A DNA stretch of 64,000 nucleotides from DASRHT01 sp035293765 (GTDB lineage: Bacteria; Chloroflexota; Ktedonobacteria; Ktedonobacterales; Ktedonobacteraceae). Below the pieces are notes generated by a model. The model did no database searches. It was not told the DNA's origin and saw only the letters and a list, made by a program, of their open reading frames with translations. Within the stretch, counting starts at the first letter, position 1. Each line of letters opens with the position of its first letter. The DNA lies in NCBI GenBank assembly GCA_035293765.1, contig DATGMF010000088.1:62001-126000 (forward strand), given 5' to 3'. Of this stretch, positions 54,182 to 61,379 are shown in pieces. The translations under genes and the position numbers were made by a program.

Positions 54182-56095
54182 ATGCAACCGTTCAATCGCC
54201 GACATATCTTTCACCTGGCTTCGGGGCAGTATTACAGGCCAGCACAATCGTCCCGCTTATCGCCTAAGCAAAAGCTACAACGAGCCGGAATTTTTCTGAT
54301 TTTTCTTATGGTTGCGGCAACCCTTTACGCACTGCCCTATCTTGTTTCTATGCAGTTGAAAACGATAATTCAATCGCCTGATCTTGCCACGGTCAAACAG
54401 AGCGGCGGCCAGACGCAATTTGAGCCCATGTACGCGCCTGCACCACCGCCGCTGGCCCTGACCGCCGGCAAAATCGTCGCCCCTGCCAATAAAGTGCTTA
54501 CCGGCCTTTCTCTCCCTGAAGATCGCGCCGATCAGCTTCCCGCCACCGACCATCTGGAACAAATTACCGGTAAGAAGGTCTCCATCCTGACCCTCTATCA
54601 AGCCTGGGGAGCTACAAACGGGGCGCAGAATTTCAACCGCACCTGGATGGATACCGTGCGCACGCATGGCTCTATCCCGATGATCACCTGGGAGCCCTGG
54701 CAACCACAATCTCAACTCGCCGATCAGCCCGACTATAGCCTCAAAAACATCATCCAGGGAAAATTCGATAATTATATCACGCGCTGGGCCAGAGATGCCC
54801 GAAGGTGGAATCATCCATTCTTCCTGCGTCTGGCGCCTGAGATGAACGGCACCTGGTCCCCCTGGTCTGAAAGAGCCAACGGCAATCAGCCGGGCGAGTT
54901 TATTCAAGCCTGGCGGCACATCCACGACATTTTTACGGCTAATAATGTAACGGGCGTCACCTGGGTCTGGTGTCCAAACGTGGATTACAGTCAGAGCACT
55001 CCCATTGCGCAATCCTATCCTGGAGACAAATACGTTGATTGGACCGCACTGGACGGCTTTAACTGGGGCATGGGACCGGATAATAGCTGGACCAGCTTCA
55101 AGCAAGTTTTCGCTCCCACCTATCAGGAAATGATCAAACTTGCTCCCGGCAAGCCCATTATGCTGGCCGAAGTTGCCAGCGCCGAAGCCGGTGGCGATAA
55201 GGCAGCCTGGATCACCGAAGGGTATAGCGATCTGCTCCCCTCCTATTTCACCCAGGTCAAAGCCGTTGTCTGGTTCGACCAGATCACCCATAGGGACTGG
55301 CGCATCGACTCGTCACCCGGCTCCCTCAACGCGTACACGCAGGCCATTAAAAGCTCCTATTACGCTACAAATAGCTTCAAAGACTATCAGGGGCAGACAC
55401 CACCTGGCCCCAAATACTACATTGCCGCAGGTTTTCAGCGTCCCATCGTCACCCTCACCTTTGATGATGGCTGGGCATCCCAGTATACACAAGCATTCCA
55501 GATCATGCAGTGGTACAACGCCAACGGCACCTTCTACCTCGTCCCCAGCTTCCTCAACACGCCGCATTATCTGACCATCGATCAAGCTAAACAGATAGAG
55601 CAGGCAGGCAACGAAATAGGTTCTCACACCATGAACCACATGAATTTGACGCAGCTCAGCCCTGACAACATATCGCAGGAGCTGACCCAATCAAAACAGG
55701 TTTTGGCAGCTCAGTTTGGCCCTATTAAAAACTTTGCCGCGCCCTTTGGAGCCTTTAATTACCAGGTCACGAGGGAGGTCCAGCAGGGCTATGCTTCGGA
55801 CCGCACCACCGAACTGGGTTTTAACAATAGCGAAAACTTCAATCCCTATGAAATTTTCAGCCAGAACATCTACAACTCCACCACCGTCGCCGAAGTCAAC
55901 CAGTGGCTGGATCAGGCCGCGCGCCAGAAAACCTGGCTCGTGCTCACCTTCCACCAGGTGGATAACAGCAACAGCCCTTACGCCATGACGCCCCAAAACT
56001 TCGAGGCCGTTCTCGCCAGCATCCGCGCCAGGGATCTCCCCCTCCTCACCCTGGAACAGGCCCTGGAAGAGATCGAGCCCCAGATCCAACCGTAA
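54182..56095 (+). CDS. GH26-like glycosidase fused to NodB polysaccharide deacetylase
   Basis: 637-aa exported protein. A single membrane anchor lies near residues 37-57. Residues ~100-390 form a family 26-like TIM-barrel glycosidase with the acid/base Glu in LRLAPEMNGTWSPW (~220) and a nucleophile Glu in IMLAEVAS (~329). Residues ~415-610 form a NodB deacetylase with TLTFDDGW (~425) and the metal ligands in SHTMNHM (~480). PgaB of Gram-negatives combines the same two activities, but with the deacetylase first and a different glycosidase family (GH153). The gene lies 30 bases downstream of the synthase, so it probably trims and deacetylates the nascent polymer outside the membrane. Confidence 0.85.
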   Translation: MQPFNRRHIFHLASGQYYRPAQSSRLSPKQKLQRAGIFLIFLMVAATLYALPYLVSMQLKTIIQSPDLATVKQSGGQTQFEPMYAPAPPPLALTAGKIVAPANKVLTGLSLPEDRADQLPATDHLEQITGKKVSILTLYQAWGATNGAQNFNRTWMDTVRTHGSIPMITWEPWQPQSQLADQPDYSLKNIIQGKFDNYITRWARDARRWNHPFFLRLAPEMNGTWSPWSERANGNQPGEFIQAWRHIHDIFTANNVTGVTWVWCPNVDYSQSTPIAQSYPGDKYVDWTALDGFNWGMGPDNSWTSFKQVFAPTYQEMIKLAPGKPIMLAEVASAEAGGDKAAWITEGYSDLLPSYFTQVKAVVWFDQITHRDWRIDSSPGSLNAYTQAIKSSYYATNSFKDYQGQTPPGPKYYIAAGFQRPIVTLTFDDGWASQYTQAFQIMQWYNANGTFYLVPSFLNTPHYLTIDQAKQIEQAGNEIGSHTMNHMNLTQLSPDNISQELTQSKQVLAAQFGPIKNFAAPFGAFNYQVTREVQQGYASDRTTELGFNNSENFNPYEIFSQNIYNSTTVAEVNQWLDQAARQKTWLVLTFHQVDNSNSPYAMTPQNFEAVLASIRARDLPLLTLEQALEEIEPQIQP

Positions 56096-56184
56096 ATATC
56101 TTTCGTAGGGACCCGATTTATCGCGTCCAGTTTACTGCATCCCTAAAAAATCGCAACATATTGCCTTACAAAATTGCGCAGTAA

Positions 56185-56224
56185 ACAAAAAACAATGGTC
56201 CAGAAGTCATCTTCTGAACCATTG
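56185..56224 (-). terminator. Terminator of the ricin-domain protein gene
   Basis: CAATGGTCCAGAAG at 56193-56206 and CTTCTGAACCATTG at 56211-56224 form a 14-bp stem with one mismatch. On the minus strand it is followed by TTTTTTGTTT. Confidence 0.88.
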
Positions 56225-56245
56225 CGTTATGATGTTACTTGCCTG

Positions 56246-58126
56246 CTACGGTGCCATGATCAGCCACTGCTGATTAGCAGTGTTACGGTTAGTGAACTGG
56301 ATCACCGGTGCCGCCATAGTGGTGGAGCCGCCGGAGACATCCAGCACCAGCCCGCTATTCACGTTCTTAATCTGACAGACGCCGCCACTGAAACAAGACG
56401 AAGCACTGGGCAGCAACTGCCATTGCTGATTGGGGCCATTGTGGTTAGTCCACTGGATCACCGGTGCAGCAGGAGCTTTCGAACCACCAGAAACATCCAG
56501 CACCAGCCCACTATTGAAGTTCATAACCTGGAAGTTGGCACCATCAGGAACGAAAGCCCACAACTGATTGAAACCGTTATGGTAGCTGAACTGGATCACC
56601 TTCGCTCCGGCATTGGTCCCACCACCGAAGACATCCATCACCAGCTTGCTATTCACATTCACAATCTGATGGAACTGATCAACAGCCGTTACACCCCACA
56701 ACTGATTAGGGGCACCCACCGGATTGAAAGGGAACTGGAGCACTTTCGCTCCTGGATTTGTCATGCCATGATCGACATCCATTACCTGAAGTGAATTGAC
56801 GTTCGCAATAATATTGGAGGCGCCAGCAGGAATCGTGAACCATTGCTGGTTGAGACCATTGTGATTGGTGAACTGGATCACTGGCGCTGCCTGAGTTGTC
56901 GAGCCACCAGAAACATCCAGCACCAGCCCGCTGTTCAGATTCATAATCTGGAAGTTAGGACCGTCAGGAACCAGAGCCCAGTGCTGATTGGCACCATGAT
57001 GATTGGTAAACTGGATCACATTCGCTCCGGCATTGAAGCCTCCACCGAAAACGTCCATTACCAGATTACTGTTCAAATTCGTGATTTCGTAGATCTGGGG
57101 CGTAGCTGTCCCACTCAGGCTACAGCCACTAATCGCGTTATCCCACTCTTGCTGCACCAGGTAGGAATTGCTGTTCAAGACTGTATCCCCAGCCTTGCTA
57201 TCAACCGGCCCGAAATTGAAGCTGCACTTATCGCCGATCTCAAAGCCATTACCATCGAACCAGGCATTGAGCAGGGGATCGGTAGCAGTTTCCATCTGCT
57301 CGTGCGACGCAACATTAATGGTCATGTCCGCATCATCAGCATTAGGACCGGCCTTAGAATCATTGTTGAATTCGCCGTCGCAACTGCCAGTGGATGTATT
57401 GAAGCTTGGGCTAGCAGCATACGGCAATGCAGCATAGAGGGTATTGGCATTGAAAAAGTTGTGATAGCCGCAAAACTGAACGGACGCGCTTGCAATGCTA
57501 GGTGTACACGAGGACTGAGTAGTGTCTGTGCAAAGAGTTTCATCTGGTGCAGTGAAAACGAAGAAGACATTGTGAATGTCCGATGCCCAGCTATTGACCT
57601 GCTGTGCATGCGTCACTTCGCTCTGGATATTAGCGTCGATCAAGTAGTTGGTAGCACCGACAGGTTGTGACTGTACAGGATAGGGAGTAGTAGTATCTAT
57701 AAAAGTACCCGACAACTGGCTCCCTGAGGGAAAGAGCCCCTTCCCATCAGTATACTGCCGGTTATTCTGATAGAGAGGGCTGCCCCCAACATCACTAAAA
57801 TAGCGCTGGATCAGGCTATGATAATTAGGAGAAACGCTGGCAGAACCTGTGGGCTCCCAGAAAATGAGGAACACGTTCATTGTCCCATCGACAACCGACC
57901 CACCCTGATGGAAGACAAGATTTGGGTTGGTACTGGCACTGGCGGCGGCGGCTTTGGCGATGGCAGTGCCACCAGGCTGATGAGACGAGCCTTTTGCATA
58001 AAAGATATTATGAGGCCCGTTGTGTAGTGGAGCAGCTCCTGCCGAGACTGCGACATAGCCCACTGCTGCTACTAACATCACCAAAAGCAACAATGGGCTA
58101 ACAAATGGGAAGATTCCCTTCTTCAT
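56246..58126 (-). CDS. Secreted Exordium-like protein with two ricin B-type lectin domains
   Basis: 626-aa secreted protein. The signal peptide covers residues ~1-32. The N-terminal domain (~70-340) has GGSVVDGTMNVFLIFWEP at its start and VASHEQMETATDPLLNAWF (~275) with EIGDKC behind it, the pattern of Exordium/PHI-1-like and metalloprotease-like domains (an H-E-x-x-E cluster). Residues ~345-626 contain six repeats with NQxW motifs (NQHW, NQQW, NQLW, NQLW, NQQW, NQQW), i.e. two beta-trefoil ricin B lectins for carbohydrate binding. It probably acts on or binds extracellular polymers; enzyme activity is unproven. A strong terminator follows and it is monocistronic. Confidence 0.8.
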   Translation of the reverse strand: MKKGIFPFVSPLLLLVMLVAAVGYVAVSAGAAPLHNGPHNIFYAKGSSHQPGGTAIAKAAAASASTNPNLVFHQGGSVVDGTMNVFLIFWEPTGSASVSPNYHSLIQRYFSDVGGSPLYQNNRQYTDGKGLFPSGSQLSGTFIDTTTPYPVQSQPVGATNYLIDANIQSEVTHAQQVNSWASDIHNVFFVFTAPDETLCTDTTQSSCTPSIASASVQFCGYHNFFNANTLYAALPYAASPSFNTSTGSCDGEFNNDSKAGPNADDADMTINVASHEQMETATDPLLNAWFDGNGFEIGDKCSFNFGPVDSKAGDTVLNSNSYLVQQEWDNAISGCSLSGTATPQIYEITNLNSNLVMDVFGGGFNAGANVIQFTNHHGANQHWALVPDGPNFQIMNLNSGLVLDVSGGSTTQAAPVIQFTNHNGLNQQWFTIPAGASNIIANVNSLQVMDVDHGMTNPGAKVLQFPFNPVGAPNQLWGVTAVDQFHQIVNVNSKLVMDVFGGGTNAGAKVIQFSYHNGFNQLWAFVPDGANFQVMNFNSGLVLDVSGGSKAPAAPVIQWTNHNGPNQQWQLLPSASSCFSGGVCQIKNVNSGLVLDVSGGSTTMAAPVIQFTNRNTANQQWLIMAP

Positions 58127-58585
58127 AAGAAAAAACTCCTTTTTTCTTCTAAAACATATTTGTATATATTAAAAACCGGACAGACGCAACAAGTATATGG
58201 TCAGTAGAGTTTATCCCATATAGCTTCATTGCCACTTCGCTGATTGCTCTGGCAGCAAGTATACCATCCAGAAAGCGAAAATACAGACAGAAGGCGATCC
58301 ATAAGGCAAAATTCGTGCTTGTTATGCGTGATTTTTTTGAGCAACAGCTCTTCTGGCATAGTACTTTTAAATAAGAATAATGTTCACTTTTGCGTTTCTT
58401 ATGTAAGAACATTAGATAAGACAGATGTAACATGTTATACAGCCGGGACAGGTTTTGTCGGGTTGAGAGTTAGGTTGGATTTTGCTTTTGCAAGTCATAT
58501 CTGCCCTGGCATTTGCGTCTGCACGCCTCTCTGAAGACAGCTACAATATTTTTATCATTAATCTTATCCATTGTCAATCAGCATC
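58127..58585. other. AT-rich intergenic region
   Basis: About 460 bases between two divergent genes with no gene that I can support. It holds the unseen promoter of the ricin protein gene. Confidence 0.45.
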
Positions 58586-58635
58586 TTGACGTACTTCAGG
58601 CAACATTCTATGCTATTTAAACGCACTAATAGAAT
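58586..58635 (+). promoter_or_regulatory. Promoter and operator-like repeat of the second tRNA-linked nuclease
   Basis: TTGACG at 58586-58591 and TATGCT at 58609-58614 are separated by 17 bases. The inverted repeat ATTCTAT (58604-58610) / ATAGAAT (58629-58635) flanks the -10 box and could bind a repressor or the nuclease itself. Confidence 0.6.
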
Positions 58636-58683
58636 GCAGGTCAGATGAAGTATTTTATGTGTATCAAGTGAGTGGGGGGAATA

Positions 58684-59121
58684 ATGGGACTTTTTGAGCC
58701 AACAAAGAAACAGTTGGGGGAACGGAGTCAGGCGTATATCACGGCAGCTATGTTAGAGGTGGGGTATAATGTGCTCCTTCCTTATGGGGATAGCTCTCGC
58801 TACGATCTCGTGATTGAGGACGCTGAGGGTAAGTTCTGGCGGGTGCAATGTAAAACTGCATGGATGGAGGATGAGGGTGCGTCTATACAATTTGCAGCCA
58901 CGTCTTTACACTCTCGCTCCACTAATGGGAAGGTCAAATACAGCCGAGCAGGATATGTAGGTCAGGTAGACTATTTTGCAGTGTACAGCCATGAACTGCA
59001 TAAGGTGTATCTCATTCCGGCAAGTCACATAGGGAATGCAACTCGTATGCGTCTGCGTCTTGCACCACCTAAGAACAACCAGGAAAAAGGGGTTAAGTGG
59101 GCAAAGGATTATGAAGTGTAA
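58684..59121 (+). CDS. PD-(D/E)XK endonuclease abutting a tRNA-like 3' end
   Basis: 145-aa homolog of the nuclease at 12016, similar along its whole length: MGLF start, LGERSQA, PYGD..RYDLVIEDA, FWRVQCKT.WM..EGA, VDYFAVY, KNNQEK..KWAKDYE end. YDLVIE and QCK supply the active-site residues of the intron-associated PD-(D/E)XK family. It has its own promoter and a GGGGGGA ribosome binding site just before ATG 58684; GTG 58672 is an alternative. The stop TAA ends at 59121. The next base is the complement of the discriminator position of a minus-strand tRNA-like T-arm/acceptor sequence, exactly the geometry seen at tRNA-Lys. It lies just outside the integrative element that starts near 59.2 kb. 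Confidence 0.8.
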   Translation: MGLFEPTKKQLGERSQAYITAAMLEVGYNVLLPYGDSSRYDLVIEDAEGKFWRVQCKTAWMEDEGASIQFAATSLHSRSTNGKVKYSRAGYVGQVDYFAVYSHELHKVYLIPASHIGNATRMRLRLAPPKNNQEKGVKWAKDYEV

Positions 59122-59158
59122 TAGCCGCAAGAGGATTCGAACCTATGATAATCGGCTA
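59122..59158 (-). other. tRNA 3' fragment (T-arm and acceptor) next to the nuclease gene
   Basis: On the minus strand the sequence reads ATAGG TTCGAAT CCTCT, a T-arm with one mismatch, then TGCGGCT and discriminator A at 59122. TAGCCG (59122-59127) and CGGCTA (59153-59158) are inverted copies, so it can fold as a minihelix of acceptor plus T-arm. D- and anticodon arms are missing. It is probably a tRNA remnant. Confidence 0.65.
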
Positions 59159-59173
59159 CTGTAGAGAATGGAT

Positions 59174-59221
59174 AGAAAACAAATATCCTCCATCGGCTTC
59201 TAGAGGCGGTTGGAGGATATT
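59174..59221 (-). terminator. Terminator downstream of the tRNA-Met-like sequence
   Basis: AATATCCTCCA at 59182-59192 and TGGAGGATATT at 59211-59221 form a perfect 11-bp stem. Minus-strand transcription then meets TTTGTTTTC. Confidence 0.75.
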
Positions 59222-59288
59222 GGTAGCGGCGACTGGACTCGAACCAGTGACACAGAGCTTATGAGTCTCTTGCTCAGCCCAACCCGCT
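59221..59288 (-). other. tRNA-Met(CAT)-like 3' half, probable attachment site of the integrative element
   Basis: The 3' half is canonical on the minus strand: anticodon loop CTCATAA with CAT, stem GCTCT, T-arm ACTGG TTCGAGT CCAGT, acceptor CGCCGCT, discriminator A and an encoded CCA. The 5' half is not: the acceptor pairs only at five of seven positions (AGCGGGT), no normal D-arm can be drawn, and the anticodon stem has a mismatch. This is what remains on the chromosome side when an element integrates in the 3' half of a tRNA gene and carries away the original 5' half. The integrase gene starts 53 bases away on the element side. A degenerate tRNA gene is the alternative. Confidence 0.65.
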
Positions 59289-59340
59289 CCCCAGGCCGTC
59301 TCACACGTCTTGCACTAGTTTGGCACAAAGGGACTAAACT

Positions 59341-60264
59341 ATGCGAGTAAAAGAAGCACTAGAGACGTACCAATTTACCATCAGCAACCTCTCCGAGCAG
59401 TCGCAAGAATGGTACATGAAAAAGCTAAGGCCGTTTACCGAATGGTGCGCGCAAAACGGGCTAGAGCTTGAAGACATCACGGCGGCCCACGTCAAAAATT
59501 TTCTTGACGGCCTTCGCACCAGGATTAACCCCCGCACAAAGCAGCCGATTACCTCCGACACCCTACACGGCTATGCAAAGGTTATCAAGCTGTTTCTCAA
59601 GTGGTGTTCGCAAGATGAAGAGTTTCGGGAGTATGTCAAAGCGCGTACCCACAGCCTGATACCTATCCCGAAGGTGGACAAGAAAACCATCGAGACGTTC
59701 ACCCCTGAGCAGATTAAGGCCCTGTTTGTCGCCTGTAGCAAGGAAATATACCCGCGCCTCGTCTCCCGTGATAGAGCCATTCTATCAGTACTCCTTGATA
59801 CGGGCGTGCGGGCAAGCGAGCTATGCGGGTTGACGATAGGGAATGTTCACCTCGACCCCAACGATAGCTACATCCTGGTTATGGGCAAGGGGCGAAAGGA
59901 ACGCGAGATAGGGCTAGGCACCCAGGCAAGAACGGCACTTCACCGCTACATCAGGCAGCACCGCAAGTACGCAAAGCCCGATGAGGTGGTATTTCAAAGC
60001 CGCTCGTTTGAACAGCTCAATATTAACGGCCTCGATCAGATACTCTATCGCCTGAGAGATTGGGCCAAACTTGGGGACGTGGCAGCCGGAGCACACAAGT
60101 TTCGCCACACCTTCGCCGTCAACTACCTGTTGAACGGTGGGGATGTCTACAAGCTTTCCAGGCTCATGGGGCACACGTCGGTAAGCACAACAGAGCGGTA
60201 TGTAAGGTCGATGAAGCAACGGGAGGCGAGGAAAGGCATGTCAGTACTCGATAACCTGAAGTAA
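59341..60264 (+). CDS. Tyrosine recombinase (integrase)
   Basis: 307-aa phage-type integrase. The N-terminal SAM-like core-binding domain covers residues ~1-95. The catalytic domain has the first Arg in DTGVRASELCGL (~157), the HxxR box HKFRHTF (~251-257), and LMGHTSVSTTERYV with the active Tyr near 286. It should recombine the element's attachment site with the tRNA site that lies immediately upstream. It is close to XerC/D in size, but its position at a tRNA half and beside element genes argues for an element integrase. No clear Shine-Dalgarno site is visible before ATG 59341. Confidence 0.92.
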   Translation: MRVKEALETYQFTISNLSEQSQEWYMKKLRPFTEWCAQNGLELEDITAAHVKNFLDGLRTRINPRTKQPITSDTLHGYAKVIKLFLKWCSQDEEFREYVKARTHSLIPIPKVDKKTIETFTPEQIKALFVACSKEIYPRLVSRDRAILSVLLDTGVRASELCGLTIGNVHLDPNDSYILVMGKGRKEREIGLGTQARTALHRYIRQHRKYAKPDEVVFQSRSFEQLNINGLDQILYRLRDWAKLGDVAAGAHKFRHTFAVNYLLNGGDVYKLSRLMGHTSVSTTERYVRSMKQREARKGMSVLDNLK

Positions 60265-60323
60265 CTGATTGACAAAAAGGGGAGCCGTACAGGATAATCT
60301 AGCCGGAAAGAGAGGCAGGTATT

Positions 60324-60560
60324 ATGAGTGATGAGCTAGAGGACCTGTACGGGCCAGCAGCACCGTATAGCGACCACCGGAGAGGGGAGCATGTGACCTT
60401 CACAGAGGAGGGGCAGACCTACACAGGCGAAATTTTGTGGGTATGCGCTCCGAGTGAGATAGCCGGGCGAAAGATGCCAGTAAGGTATGTGGTAGAGGCA
60501 GACCAGCGGGGCGGCTTCCCGTTTATTGTGTGGCCTTCCGATATTATCGAAACAAGGTGA
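60324..60560 (+). CDS. Small protein of unknown function in the integrative element
   Basis: 78-aa acidic protein that I do not recognise. GEHVTFTEEGQTYTGEILWV suggests a small beta-barrel (SH3- or KOW-like) core. It lies 59 bases after the integrase with an AGAGAGGCAGG site before the ATG, so it may be cotranscribed. Position next to int would suit an accessory or directionality role, but nothing in the sequence shows this. Confidence 0.55.
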   Translation: MSDELEDLYGPAAPYSDHRRGEHVTFTEEGQTYTGEILWVCAPSEIAGRKMPVRYVVEADQRGGFPFIVWPSDIIETR

Positions 60561-60612
60561 TAGGGCTTGGAGACGATTTCCAGGCCCTTCGTAGTTGCGG
60601 CACCTCCCCAAA

Positions 60613-60939
60613 TTAATGTGTGAGCGGGGCTTGAGCAAGGATTTCTTTCATTCGCTCGGCTACCTGCCGTTGTACTTTGTAGAGGATGCCGGTAAGTCTT
60701 AACACATCAGCTTGTTCGGTTGATCTATCCGCAATTATCGAATTAAGGGTGACATTGAGGACAGCCAGCGCCATCCCGCCGAGTTCGATGGTCGGTGAGG
60801 CTGCAACCTTGTCGATCACTTCCTTGATGTAGGTGGCGATAGCAGGGGTGTAGGTACGCGAGAGGAGAAGGCGCGTCAGGTGTAACGACTCATCCCGCTC
60901 AAGCTCAATTTGGGAGAGGGCGACTTTAGGTATCGGCAT
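60613..60939 (-). CDS. Small helical protein of unknown function, element gene
   Basis: 108-aa all-helical protein (IELERDESLHLTRLLLSRTY, then a long amphipathic helix to the end) that I do not recognise. Start ATG 60939 has GGAGGGG upstream. It overlaps the end of the preceding minus-strand gene by 14 bases, so the two are translated together. Both are transcribed away from the XRE regulator, the usual place for genes controlled by a phage-like repressor. Confidence 0.55.
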   Translation of the reverse strand: MPIPKVALSQIELERDESLHLTRLLLSRTYTPAIATYIKEVIDKVAASPTIELGGMALAVLNVTLNSIIADRSTEQADVLRLTGILYKVQRQVAERMKEILAQAPLTH

Positions 60940-61228
60940 TGTTCCCCTCCGGCGCAATGTAAAGAACACACTGGTATTGACTTTCCATAAGCGGCCCTCT
61001 ATGAAACATCTTTCTCACGTAAAACTCACCAGCAGGGCATGCCACCCGATAATCAGGTAACGCGTTATTTCCTACATAGGTTTCAGTCGTACCTTCTGGA
61101 CAGGTTACTTTCAGGTAAACAACCCCATCAATCTCAGCAGGCTCAACACTACACCCTAGCTTGTTGAGTTGGTTGATACTGGCTATGTACTCTTTCTGTG
61201 ACGCGGGTTTGTGACAGTAATACTCCAT
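60926..61228 (-). CDS. Small cysteine-containing protein of unknown function, element gene
   Basis: 100-aa protein with five spread cysteines (YYCHKP, GCSVEP, VTCPEG, VACPAG, YQCVLY) that I do not recognise. The two CP-containing turns hint at metal binding, without a clear zinc-finger spacing. ATG 61228 has GCGGAGG at 5 bases; a longer frame exists to 61381 but lies over the divergent promoter region. First gene of a two-gene minus-strand unit opposite the XRE regulator. Confidence 0.6.
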   Translation of the reverse strand: MEYYCHKPASQKEYIASINQLNKLGCSVEPAEIDGVVYLKVTCPEGTTETYVGNNALPDYRVACPAGEFYVRKMFHRGPLMESQYQCVLYIAPEGNNADT

Positions 61229-61281
61229 CTCGACCTCCGCAGCGTTTATGCCAAGTATAGCTGTACAATCCCCCTTACGTC

Positions 61282-61347
61282 GTGAGTAAAATTCACATTT
61301 TGCAAGTAACTCACATATTGCAATGAAACATGCTGAGGTCGTATAAT
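61282..61347. promoter_or_regulatory. Divergent control region of the XRE regulator
   Basis: TTGCAA (61318-61323) and TATAAT (61342-61347), 18 bases apart, form a promoter for the plus-strand regulator. The inverted pair GTGAGTAAAATTCAC begins at 61282. Two TTGCAA palindromes (near 61300 and 61318) are about 18 bases apart and could be operator half-sites for the regulator. Confidence 0.6.
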
Positions 61348-61379
61348 TACCGCAAAGTACAGCATGGAGGAGGTGAGAC

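Noticed and set aside
54275..55291. 338-aa minus-strand open frame
   Set aside because: It lies fully inside the GH26-NodB gene, has no domain signature and shows the composition expected of an antisense shadow in a GC-rich gene.
56843..57670. 275-aa plus-strand frame with repeated segments
   Set aside because: The repeats are the antisense image of the ricin lectin repeats on the minus strand.
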